A stretch of 64,000 bases of DNA, from NCBI RefSeq assembly GCF_047302285.1, contig NZ_CP154845.1:1054001-1118000 (forward strand), given 5' to 3'. Under the pieces are notes generated by a model. The model made no database searches and was not told the origin of the DNA. It was given only the letters and a program-made list of their open reading frames with translations. Position numbers and translations under genes: made by a program. Below, one piece after another: positions 1-6,966 of the stretch (positions are counted from its first letter, which is position 1; each line of letters starts with the position of its first letter). The DNA comes from Robertmurraya sp047302285. Its GTDB lineage: Bacteria; Bacillota; Bacilli; Bacillales; Cytobacillaceae.

Positions 1-450
1 AATGCAAAGCCAGATATCTTAAACCACAATATCGAAACGGTAAAGAGATTGACACCTAGAGTTCGTGCTCGTGCAAAATATGAACGGTCTTTAGAATTTT
101 TAAAGCGGGCAAAGGACATGAATCCTGACATCCCAACAAAATCAAGCTTAATGATTGGGTTAGGGGAAACGAAGGAAGAAATTATCGAAACAATGGATGA
201 TTTACGTGCCAATGACGTCGATATCATGACAATCGGACAATATTTACAGCCAACGAAAAAACATCTACCGGTTATCAAATATTACCATCCAGATGAGTTC
301 CAAGAGCTTAAAGAAATTGCTTTAAGTAAAGGATTTAGCCATTGTGAAGCAGGTCCACTCGTACGTTCTTCATATCATGCCGATGAGCAGGTGAATGAAG
401 CAACAAAGCATAAGCAAATGCTTGCAGAACAACAAGCGAAAGAAGCATAA
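1..450 (+). CDS. lipA: Lipoyl synthase, C-terminal half (5' truncated by window)
   Basis: The frame is open from base 1, so the gene starts outside the window; 149 codons remain of a family of roughly 300. Lipoyl synthase is a cytosolic radical SAM enzyme that inserts two sulfurs into protein-bound octanoyl groups. Seen here: the NHNIETV segment, VRARAKYERS, GLGETKEE, QYLQP and the terminal GPLVRSSYHA, whose RSSY serine is known in the family to ligate the auxiliary 4Fe-4S cluster. The SAM-cluster cysteines lie upstream, outside the window. A hairpin terminator follows directly, and the convergent neighbour yutC matches B. subtilis gene order. Identification is secure; only the start is missing. 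Confidence 0.95.
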   Translation, partial: NAKPDILNHNIETVKRLTPRVRARAKYERSLEFLKRAKDMNPDIPTKSSLMIGLGETKEEIIETMDDLRANDVDIMTIGQYLQPTKKHLPVIKYYHPDEFQELKEIALSKGFSHCEAGPLVRSSYHADEQVNEATKHKQMLAEQQAKEA

Positions 451-456
451 ATAGTA

Positions 457-493
457 AGAGTTCAGCCTCAACATGAAGCTGAACTCTTTTTTA
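457..493 (+). terminator. Rho-independent terminator of lipA
   Basis: A perfect 10-bp stem (AGAGTTCAGC at 457-466 with GCTGAACTCT at 478-487) is followed by a T run. It begins 7 bases after the lipA stop and reaches the last codons of the convergent yutC. Confidence 0.85.
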
Positions 494-1072
494 TTGGTTG
501 TTGTCGTCATTATTACCTTGAGGGGATTTTTTGATTTCCTTAATGAGTTCGTTAAGGGCGTATTCAATTTTTTTGCTATCTGAATCCATTGTTGCATAGC
601 TTTCGACATTTTTACGTAAAGCGGTATTATCGGTCACATAAATATCAAACCAGCGTGGCACAACAGACATAGCTGTTTTTTTTACCTGATCGGCTGTTAG
701 ATTACGATTGTCAGACTCTGTGTCGTAGACAACGATGACTTCTTCTCCTGTGACAAGGGTAGAAACATCATCAACATGTGGGAGATCAGTGCAAAGTTTA
801 CTAATCGTATCTGCGGTCTTCTCTCTGTCCATTGGTTCATAATGATCATTTGAAACGTTTGAACCGATAATTGGTGCTTTTTGATGACGAACATAACCGA
901 AATCTTCAGATTTATTCTTCCCATGTTCATTATAAATATCTGCACGTTGATCATTGACATTAATGGTATTTCCACTTTCGTTATAAAGCCCTTCCACAGC
1001 TGAATCATCATTATTACATCCAGTTACCAGAAGCAGGCAACCAAGACTAACTAATAGGGAAATTTTATTCAT
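491..1072 (-). CDS. yutC: YhcN/YlaJ-family sporulation lipoprotein YutC
   Basis: 193 residues. The N-terminus has a lysine, a hydrophobic stretch and a lipobox LVTGC with the lipidated cysteine at residue 19, so the product should be membrane-anchored and face outward. The rest is hydrophilic; the central region with YVRHQKAPI, the DRE/DTIS region and the VVYDTESDNR segment fit the YhcN/YlaJ family found in spore-formers. It lies tail-to-tail with lipA, as yutC does in B. subtilis. The start is supported by GGAGGTG a few bases upstream. Its precise role in spores or germination cannot be read from sequence. Family assignment is from recognition and synteny. Confidence 0.82.
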   Translation of the reverse strand: MNKISLLVSLGCLLLVTGCNNDDSAVEGLYNESGNTINVNDQRADIYNEHGKNKSEDFGYVRHQKAPIIGSNVSNDHYEPMDREKTADTISKLCTDLPHVDDVSTLVTGEEVIVVYDTESDNRNLTADQVKKTAMSVVPRWFDIYVTDNTALRKNVESYATMDSDSKKIEYALNELIKEIKKSPQGNNDDNNQ

Positions 1073-1155
1073 AACCTACACCTCCACATTTGTAGTATGA
1101 GCAATAGTTGAATTTTTTTTCTTAGTAATTTAATCTAGTTCGCAAATTGCACTTA

Positions 1156-1185
1156 TTGTGAAAAAGATGGAAGACAGTATATAAT
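1156..1185 (+). promoter_or_regulatory. Candidate SigA promoter of yutD
   Basis: TTGTGA (1156-1161), an 18-base spacer and a perfect TATAAT (1180-1185) lie about 35 bases before the yutD start. The -35 box is only partly conserved. Confidence 0.5.
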
Positions 1186-1218
1186 GGAAACATAGTGTGT
1201 CAAAAAGAGGTGATGGGT

Positions 1219-1494
1219 ATGATCTGCATCAGTAACATTGGCTATGAGATCATTGAAGAAAGAGGAGAGGGCTTTAACGAAGAAGCTTTCCAAGGCAGAT
1301 ATAGTGATATTTTAAGTAAATATGATTATATAGTAGGCGATTGGGGTTATGGCCAGCTTCGCCTAAAGGGATTTTATGATGACAAAAATCAAAAGGCCAC
1401 TTTCGATACAAAAATTAGTACGTTGACGGAATACATTTATGAGTTTTGTAATTTTGGCTGTTCGTATTTCGTTTTGAAAAAAGTTCAGGGCTAA
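1219..1494 (+). CDS. yutD: YutD family protein
   Basis: 91 residues from the chosen ATG. AAGAGG at 1205-1210 is 8 bases from this ATG, while the in-frame ATG at 1213 would be too close. The acidic compact protein contains EAFQGRYSDIL, YDYIVGDWGYGQLRLKGFYDD and a C-terminal YIYEFCNFGCSYFVLKK segment, the pattern I recognise for the YutD family of small Firmicutes proteins of unknown function. The position next to yutC/lipA agrees with B. subtilis. A clear promoter precedes it and a terminator follows, so it is probably monocistronic. Confidence 0.82.
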   Translation: MICISNIGYEIIEERGEGFNEEAFQGRYSDILSKYDYIVGDWGYGQLRLKGFYDDKNQKATFDTKISTLTEYIYEFCNFGCSYFVLKKVQG

Positions 1495-1532
1495 AGAGCG
1501 ATCCAGTGCGGGACACACTGATCGCTCTTTTT
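1493..1532. terminator. Terminator between yutD and the convergent small gene
   Basis: Eleven-base perfect arms (AAAGAGCGATC at 1493-1503, its complement at 1520-1530) with a T run on the plus strand and an A run on the other side. It can serve both converging genes. Confidence 0.85.
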
Positions 1533-1535
1533 CTT

Positions 1536-1790
1536 CTATTCATCCTCTTTGTCGTGAGTCGGGTGGGACCCTTCCATTTGTCTTGGCATATCTTCATGAA
1601 GAGTTCTGTTTTCATACGTAAATCCACTGTTAGAACGCTGACCTTCCTCCCAAGGACCTGCTTTATTTTCGACGGGTTTATCCTGATTAATCGGTGACCC
1701 GTATGGACCATCTGGAAATTCTTCTGTATTTAAAACTTCCCGTTGCTTTTCCACATTTGAAAAGTCTCGATAAGATTCATCATCATTCAT
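1536..1790 (-). CDS. Small hydrophilic acidic protein of unknown function
   Basis: 84 residues, strongly charged and rich in Asp, Glu, Asn, Pro and Gly, with no hydrophobic segment and no cysteine. It looks partly disordered (for example EEFPDGPYGSPINQDKPVENK). AAAGGAGTGA precedes the ATG at good spacing, and the gene fills the interval between two terminators, so it is probably real. I do not recognise a family. Such small hydrophilic proteins are common in Bacillus genomes, but no role can be inferred. Confidence 0.65.
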   Translation of the reverse strand: MNDDESYRDFSNVEKQREVLNTEEFPDGPYGSPINQDKPVENKAGPWEEGQRSNSGFTYENRTLHEDMPRQMEGSHPTHDKEDE

Positions 1791-1857
1791 GTAGATTCAC
1801 TCCTTTACTCTTATTATTTGCTAATTATTTTGAGAGAAGAGAGGTAAGTTTTACCCG

Positions 1858-1890
1858 AAAAAAAAGAGGTGCCCACTTGGACAACCTCTA
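1858..1890 (-). terminator. Terminator of the DUF3055 gene
   Basis: Read on the minus strand, AGAGGT and ACCTCT form a stem around a 13-base loop and are followed by a T run. It lies just past the stop of the DUF3055 gene. Confidence 0.65.
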
Positions 1891-1901
1891 GTTGGTAAAA
1901 A

Positions 1902-2168
1902 TCACACAATTTCATATAAAAATTGTCTTAGTTCTTCAGCATCTTCTTCTGATAATTGGAAAGCATATTCTAAATAGCCCTCTTCTTTTAAATCATCTGG
2001 ACCAATAATAGCAAAACGGCTACCTTGCATATCGAGAACAATTTGTTTTCCATAATGACGATCGGATTGTAGAATAGCTAAATCAAAGCGATTATTTTCT
2101 CCCATAAAACTGACAAAGCGTGTTTTTGTATCAATTAAATCATTATAAAGAAAAAATTTTTCAGACAT
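1902..2168 (-). CDS. DUF3055 family protein
   Basis: 88 residues, acidic at the C-terminus (SEEDAEELRQFLYEIV). The segments FLYNDLIDTKTRFVSFMGEN, YGKQIVLDMQGSRFAIIGPDDL and GYLEYAF fit the DUF3055 family of small Bacillales proteins, which has no known function. The start is backed by AAGGAGGGG upstream. It lies 25 bases downstream of glpX on the same strand and has its own terminator, so co-transcription with glpX is likely. Confidence 0.7.
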   Translation of the reverse strand: MSEKFFLYNDLIDTKTRFVSFMGENNRFDLAILQSDRHYGKQIVLDMQGSRFAIIGPDDLKEEGYLEYAFQLSEEDAEELRQFLYEIV

Positions 2169-2193
2169 GATACCCCTCCTTTGATTCTAAAAG

Positions 2194-3165
2194 CTATGTG
2201 AACATAAGTAAATGTGGTTTGCTCTCAAGATGATGATGAGTTTTTATGTATCGGACCGTTCTTGTTTTACTACGCATCACAATAGAATCCGTTTCAGCTA
2301 AATCCCCACCAAGAAACCGAACTCCATTAAGCAATTCTCCGTTGGAAACGCCTGTTGCCGCAAAAATGGCATCATCACCAGAAACTAAATCCTTTAGTAA
2401 TAATAATTGTCTCGGATCGGCAAGTCCCATCTTGATGCATCGGGCCTCTTCTTCCAGAGTAGAAGGAATTAATCGCGCTTGCATATCACCACCGAGTGCT
2501 TTCAATGCCGCGGCAGAAATAACGCCTTCAGGGGCACCGCCAATTCCTACGAATAAATCGACCCCGGTTTGTGGTAAAGCAGTCGCAATCGCTGCACCGA
2601 CATCTCCGTCACCAAATAGCTTTACACGAGCACCTTTCGCTCTAATACGTTCAATTAATTCATCATGACGTTCTCGTTCTTGAATAATAACGGTTAAATC
2701 TTGAACACGCTTATTGTTGGCTTGAGCGACAATCTCGATTGTTTTTTCAATTGGGTCTAATAGGCTAATTTTCCCAGCCGCTTGTTTTCCGACAGCGATT
2801 TTTTCCATATACATATCTGGTGCATGGAGCAATGTTCCTTTATCAGCAATTGCAATAACCGCCATGGCATTATTATGTCCTTTTGCCACAATATTCGTTC
2901 CTTCTAACGGATCGACTGCAATATCAACCTTTGGTCCGTTCTTTGTTCCAAGACGTTCCCCAATATAAAGCATTGGTGCCTCATCTAGTTCACCTTCTCC
3001 AATGACAACGATTCCGTCCATATTGACAGAATCAAACATTTTCCTCATCGCATTTGTAGCCGCTTCATCTGCTTCGTTTTTCTTCCCTCTACCCATCCAT
3101 CCTGCAGATGCTAGGGCTGCAGCTTCGGTTACTCGGACAATTTCCAATGCTAGCTCACGTTCCAA
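2194..3165 (-). CDS. glpX: Class II fructose-1,6-bisphosphatase (GlpX)
   Basis: Hydrolyses fructose-1,6-bisphosphate to fructose-6-phosphate in gluconeogenesis; cytosolic, metal dependent. Family motifs seen are AGWMGRGKKNEAD, VIGEGELDEAPM, VDPLEGT, LFGDGDV and GIGGAPEG. I place the start at a TTG (3163-3165) because GGAGG lies exactly 7 bases before it and the resulting N-terminus (MERELALEIVRVTEAAALAS) is the usual family start. A longer reading from GTG at 3216 adds 17 residues but has no ribosome site. The 323-residue length is close to the family norm. Probably transcribed with the DUF3055 gene. Identification is very secure. Confidence 0.93.
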   Translation of the reverse strand: MERELALEIVRVTEAAALASAGWMGRGKKNEADEAATNAMRKMFDSVNMDGIVVIGEGELDEAPMLYIGERLGTKNGPKVDIAVDPLEGTNIVAKGHNNAMAVIAIADKGTLLHAPDMYMEKIAVGKQAAGKISLLDPIEKTIEIVAQANNKRVQDLTVIIQERERHDELIERIRAKGARVKLFGDGDVGAAIATALPQTGVDLFVGIGGAPEGVISAAALKALGGDMQARLIPSTLEEEARCIKMGLADPRQLLLLKDLVSGDDAIFAATGVSNGELLNGVRFLGGDLAETDSIVMRSKTRTVRYIKTHHHLESKPHLLMFT

Positions 3166-3412
3166 AGCTTTTCCTCCATTCAATTCAGGTACATTCGTCA
3201 ATTTCATCATGTACACTGGTGCATTGTGAAATCAATTTACTACTTTATATTAACAAAAAATAGCCCTGTAAACATTCCTATTCGTGACAAATGATTCACA
3301 ACTTCGTGCAAAAAAATAGTAGACTTTAACAGCGAAGGAAAATATACGCAAAAGCAAAATTGTGCTACAATAGCTTTATCACCGATGTGAACACTTGAGA
3401 GGACTGATCCCA

Positions 3413-4714
3413 TTGGCTCACCTTAAAAAAATTGGTTCGAATGTTCTAAAATGGGCGAAAATTGTTTTGCCATTTAGAAGGTTACGTTATTTCCCCCCAC
3501 AATTTATCGTCAGAAATCCTGTTGTCGAAGGGGTAAAATCGGCCTTTAAGCAAGGATACGAGGTTGCAATATTAGTGTTCAACATCAATAATTTAAAGGA
3601 ATTAAAATACCAACTCGGTGAAGACTACTGTCATTCTTTTAGTAAGGAGCTGAAAAGCACCCTTCGTCAGGTAGTTCAACAAGAACTTTCTGATGATGAT
3701 GTATTAGTCCTTCATGATCACTTTAGTGATGGATTTACCTTATTTTTAAAAGTGGATCATAATCGAAGCTGTGTAGTAGAAATCGATGCAGCCTTGAGTA
3801 AAGTGACAAAAGAAGTTGAGCAAAAATTGAAGGAATCTTTCCCTGTCGTTCAACCACAGTTTGAGTCAGGTTATATGTTTATCGAAAAGAAACATTATTC
3901 TATTCAGGAAGCAATTTATAAAGCCCATCAACAGGCTTTAGCCATGGCTGAAAAACGAGTGGATACTGAATTTAATGAAATGCTATATATGATTCGAAAA
4001 ATAGTTGTCCAAAAAGACATTAGTCTTCTTGCCCAGCCGATTATCGATGTTGAATCAAAGGCGGTTCGCGCGTGGGAAATGCTGACCCGTGGACCAAAAA
4101 ATACCCCATATGAGAGTCCGTTGACCTTATTCTCAGTCGCAAGGCAAACCGATTATTTGTACGATTTAGAGATGATCGTGCTAGAAAAAACATTTGAGCA
4201 AATTCATAAAACGGCTTGTAAGCATGCCATTTTTGTTAATTTCACACCTATATCTCTAGGAAGTAAAACGTTTATCGGTGATTTGAATAAGTTGTTGGAA
4301 CGATATAAAAACATCCCCCCAAGCCAATTTACCATTGAAATAACAGAACGTGATTCGATTGAAGGGATTGAACTCCTGTTAGATAATATTAAAGCATTGC
4401 GTATGATGGGATTTCAAATCGCAGTGGACGATACGGGCTCAGGTTATGCAAGTCTAAATACAATTAGTGCCATTATGCCTGATATTATCAAAATTGATCG
4501 TTCCGTTATCCAAGATATTGATAAGAATTCTGTCAAAGAATCGATGTTAAAAGGATTATTATTAGTAGCAAAAGAAACAGGTTCTCTTGTAGTTGCCGAA
4601 GGAATAGAAAATGCTGGAGAGGCGTCCGTCTTGTCAAGGAATAATGTTGACTTGGCTCAAGGATATTTCTTTGCCAGACCAGATTCCTTACAAAAAAGCT
4701 TAGCATCCTGTTAA
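3413..4714 (+). CDS. EAL-domain cyclic-di-GMP phosphodiesterase with degenerate GGDEF half
   Basis: 433 residues from TTG at 3413 (GAGAGGA 9 bases upstream; an in-frame TTG at 3395 has no site). The first ~45 residues are basic and hydrophobic. Residues ~45-190 resemble a GGDEF fold, but the active-site loop reads DHFSDGF, so cyclase activity is unlikely. The C-terminal ~230 residues form an EAL domain with WEMLTR in place of EALLR, FVNFTP, EITERD, DDTGSGYASL, KIDRSVI, AEGIEN and QGYFFARP. The metal and general-base positions look intact, so hydrolysis of c-di-GMP is plausible. yutE follows 27 bases later. Family is secure; activity is inferred. Confidence 0.85.
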   Translation: MAHLKKIGSNVLKWAKIVLPFRRLRYFPPQFIVRNPVVEGVKSAFKQGYEVAILVFNINNLKELKYQLGEDYCHSFSKELKSTLRQVVQQELSDDDVLVLHDHFSDGFTLFLKVDHNRSCVVEIDAALSKVTKEVEQKLKESFPVVQPQFESGYMFIEKKHYSIQEAIYKAHQQALAMAEKRVDTEFNEMLYMIRKIVVQKDISLLAQPIIDVESKAVRAWEMLTRGPKNTPYESPLTLFSVARQTDYLYDLEMIVLEKTFEQIHKTACKHAIFVNFTPISLGSKTFIGDLNKLLERYKNIPPSQFTIEITERDSIEGIELLLDNIKALRMMGFQIAVDDTGSGYASLNTISAIMPDIIKIDRSVIQDIDKNSVKESMLKGLLLVAKETGSLVVAEGIENAGEASVLSRNNVDLAQGYFFARPDSLQKSLASC

Positions 4715-4741
4715 CTTTTTTTCATGAAAGGATTGGAACAA

Positions 4742-5179
4742 ATGTACTTTGTCGATCGTGAGAAAATAGAGAGCATATTAGTATATGTAGAACAGCAATT
4801 ATCTCTTTTTGAGGAAAAAAACGAGTGGGAAACTGCTATTGAAAAAGCAGCCCTTGAAAGGGTTTGTCATACCGTGATAGAAGGTATATTAGATGTTGGA
4901 AATGCAATGATTGACGGTTTTATTATGCGTGACCCTGGAAGTTATGAGGATATTATCGACATTTTAGAAGATGAAAAGGTCATTACCGTGGAAATGAGTA
5001 AAGGCTTAAAAAAGGTCCTTATATATCGTAAAATGCTCGTGCAAAACTATACAGAAATATCTCATAAAGAACTGCAACATGTATTTCGTCAAGAGCTTGA
5101 AACATTGAAAAAGTTTTCACCTAATGTACAGCAATATTTACTGAATGAGCTAGGACCGGTATCAGCCTTCAGAAATTAA
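4742..5179 (+). CDS. yutE: DUF86/HepT-like protein YutE
   Basis: 145 residues. The start MYFVDREKIE has AAAGGA upstream; the ATG at 4724 has none. The helical protein carries LERVCHTVIEGILDVGNAMIDGFIMRDPGSYEDIIDIL and YRKMLVQNY, typical of YutE. HepT-like toxins use an R-X4-6-H-X-Y motif; here the corresponding stretch is R-KMLV-Q-N-Y, so the histidine is absent and there is no MNT-type nucleotidyltransferase partner beside it. A toxin role is therefore unsupported. It is probably transcribed with the EAL gene and ends at a terminator; the neighbour yutF matches B. subtilis order. Confidence 0.85.
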   Translation: MYFVDREKIESILVYVEQQLSLFEEKNEWETAIEKAALERVCHTVIEGILDVGNAMIDGFIMRDPGSYEDIIDILEDEKVITVEMSKGLKKVLIYRKMLVQNYTEISHKELQHVFRQELETLKKFSPNVQQYLLNELGPVSAFRN

Positions 5180-5190
5180 AACGCAAACAT

Positions 5191-5216
5191 AAAAGCGCTC
5201 TTGCAGGGGCGTTTTT
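5191..5216 (+). terminator. Terminator of the EAL-yutE unit
   Basis: AGCGCTC pairs with GGGCGTT (with G-T wobbles) around a short loop, followed by a T run, 11 bases after the yutE stop. Confidence 0.65.
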
Positions 5217-5273
5217 GCATTTTGGGAAATCCAGTGAGACAATATGAGTGATTCTTCGTAGGAGTGAGAAAAG

Positions 5274-6041
5274 TTGAACAAATATAAAGGTTATTTGATT
5301 GATTTAGATGGAACGATGTATAGAGGAACAGAGCTTATTGAAGAAGCGAGAGATTTCGTGAAAAAACTGAGGGAAATGAATATTCCATTCCTGTTTGTAA
5401 CAAATAATTCTTCCCGAACACCTGAACAGGTCGCTGAAAAATTGAGAGCTTTTTCGATCCCGACGGAGGACGAGCAGGTTTTCACCACAAGCCAAGCAAC
5501 GGCTAATTACATCTATGATCTTAATCAAGATGCTTCTATCTATGTCATTGGAGAAGAGGGGATTAAAACAGCGATCTCTGAAAAGGGGTTTCGTTTAGCA
5601 GAGGAGAATGCGGACGTAGTCGTGGTAGGGATTGATCGGGATATTAGCTACGAGAAATTAGCAATTGGATGCTTAGCGGTGAGAAATGGAGCCACTTATA
5701 TTTCTACGAATGGAGATATAGCGATCCCAACAGAAAAAGGACTACTCCCTGGAAATGGCTCTCTTACTTCTGTTATTACCGTTTCCACACAAACAAAACC
5801 GATTTTTATCGGCAAGCCAGAATCGATTATTATGGAACAAGCCCTAGCTGTACTTGGAACGACTAAGGAAGACACGATTATGGTTGGAGATAATTACGAT
5901 ACCGACATTTTAGCAGGAATTAATGCAGGAATGGACACATTATTGGTCCATACCGGGGTTACGAAAAAGGAACATTTACCTTCTATTGAGATTAAACCAA
6001 CATATGTCGTCGATTCACTAGCAGATTGGGATTTTAAGTAA
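5274..6041 (+). CDS. yutF: HAD-superfamily phosphatase YutF (NagD-like)
   Basis: 255 residues, TTG start with AGGAG 9 bases upstream. HAD motifs are in order: DLDGTMYRG (nucleophile and acid Asp near residues 10-12), TNNSSRTPEQVA (motif II Thr), GKPESIIMEQAL (Lys) and MVGDNYDTDILAGINAGMDT (motif IV acids). This is the NagD/AraL type with an inserted alpha/beta cap. Substrate is likely a small sugar or nucleotide phosphate but is not defined by sequence. Flanked by yutE and yutG as in B. subtilis. It is followed directly by an unusual 20-bp repeat array and then a terminator shared with yutG. Confidence 0.9.
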   Translation: MNKYKGYLIDLDGTMYRGTELIEEARDFVKKLREMNIPFLFVTNNSSRTPEQVAEKLRAFSIPTEDEQVFTTSQATANYIYDLNQDASIYVIGEEGIKTAISEKGFRLAEENADVVVVGIDRDISYEKLAIGCLAVRNGATYISTNGDIAIPTEKGLLPGNGSLTSVITVSTQTKPIFIGKPESIIMEQALAVLGTTKEDTIMVGDNYDTDILAGINAGMDTLLVHTGVTKKEHLPSIEIKPTYVVDSLADWDFK

Positions 6042-6054
6042 GAGAAATGTTGCC

Positions 6055-6174
6055 TATATCGGTGTTTATTTTGATATATCGGCAAAAAAATGATTTTATC
6101 GGCGAAAATCGGAATATTTCGGTGAAAAATAGAATATTTCGGCGAATAATCAATTATATCGGCGAAAACCAAAA
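6055..6174. repeat. Six tandem units with an exact 20-bp period
   Basis: Units begin at 6055, 6075, 6095, 6115, 6135 and 6155. Each opens with TATATC, TTTATC or TATTTC followed by GGYGAAAA or a close variant, so the shared core is TATWTCGGYGAAAA. The rest of each unit is AT-rich and variable. The array fills the space between the yutF stop and the yutF/yutG terminator, so it would be transcribed as 3' untranslated RNA of yutF. No function is known to me. Confidence 0.85.
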
Positions 6175-6200
6175 AAGGCGGAAGGCACCCCGCCTTTTTC
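6171..6200. terminator. Bidirectional terminator of yutF and yutG
   Basis: AAAAAGGCGG (6172-6181) pairs perfectly with CCGCCTTTTT (6190-6199) around an 8-base loop, with A and T runs on either side. Confidence 0.85.
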
Positions 6201-6206
6201 ATATTG

Positions 6207-6716
6207 TCATTCTGTATTCGCAGCACGATGGGCCAAACGACTTGAAGCAGCCGCGGCAATCGCTCCAACAATATCATCGAGGAAGGTATGGCATTTTCCA
6301 CTAGATTTATCATTGAGATCCGCTAATATGCCAGGCTTCATTTTGTCAATAAACCCGTAATTGGTAAATCCAATCGAGCCATAAACGTTGACAATTGAGA
6401 AAGCCAATATTTCATCAACCCCATACAGGCTCTCGTCTATCGCAAGCATCGACTGCAGAGGTTCCTCTAATAATCCTTTATCTGTTAACATATCTAGCTG
6501 GATGCCAGTTAAGACAGCGTTTTGAACTTCCCTTTTTGAGAGCACCCTTTCTACATTCTCGATACAATCTTCCATCTGTAAATTTGGGTGATACTTTTCT
6601 TGAAGGTAATAAACCAGGTCGGCGATATCTTGAATCTTAATGCCTCTCTCAGCCAACCATTTTCTTGCCGTTTCTTCTACAATATCCACATTTTTTTCTT
6701 CAGACATCTGCTTCAC
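6207..6716 (-). CDS. yutG: PgpA-family phosphatidylglycerophosphatase-like protein YutG
   Basis: 169 residues, ATG start; residues ~10-60 are a helical leader with EEKYHPNL, and residues ~60-165 are the PgpA-like domain. Seen are LSKREVQNAVLTGIQLDML, DESLYGVDEILAFSIVNVYGSIGFTNYGFIDKMKPG and KCHTFLDDIVGAIAAAASSRLAHR, with the conserved acidic pair near the C-terminus. Unlike E. coli PgpA it has no clear transmembrane helices, which is the YutG form. In the family it dephosphorylates phosphatidylglycerol phosphate, but activity of the soluble Bacillus version is an inference. Tail-to-tail with yutF. Confidence 0.85.
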   Translation of the reverse strand: MKQMSEEKNVDIVEETARKWLAERGIKIQDIADLVYYLQEKYHPNLQMEDCIENVERVLSKREVQNAVLTGIQLDMLTDKGLLEEPLQSMLAIDESLYGVDEILAFSIVNVYGSIGFTNYGFIDKMKPGILADLNDKSSGKCHTFLDDIVGAIAAAASSRLAHRAANTE

Positions 6717-6901
6717 CCTTTTTAAAAATATTATGTATATCCCTAGTTGAATGTTCGATGTTGGAGGAAATTTCTTATTACGTTAGGATATGCAATACGG
6801 TGTTGTTTAATCATCGCTGAATTACTTGTTAACTAAAACTAAGTACATCATATCATGTCACTTCCTATTTTGCATAAATCAAGCAAATGATAACAAAAAA
6901 A

Positions 6902-6931
6902 CAATATTCCGAGAAGGGTTACATATACATT
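6902..6931 (+). promoter_or_regulatory. Candidate SigE (mother-cell sporulation) promoter of yutH
   Basis: CAATATT (6902-6908), a 15-base gap and TATACATT (6924-6931) match the SigE pattern KMATATT-N13-15-CATACANT at 6 of 7 and 7 of 8 positions. It lies 36 bases before the yutH start. YutH is a spore-associated protein in B. subtilis, which fits mother-cell expression. Confidence 0.5.
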
Positions 6932-6966
6932 TGATAAGGACAAATGAGGCGGTAGGTGAGAGAAAA

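Noticed and set aside
2246..2668. 140-codon plus-strand frame inside glpX
   Set aside because: Antisense shadow of a secure gene; Ser/Pro/Ala-rich composition typical of reverse frames.
4742..5179. HepT-type toxin-antitoxin system at yutE
   Set aside because: The catalytic histidine position is not conserved and no nucleotidyltransferase antitoxin gene is adjacent.
6055..6174. CRISPR array
   Set aside because: A 20-bp period without distinct repeats and spacers, and no cas genes in the window.
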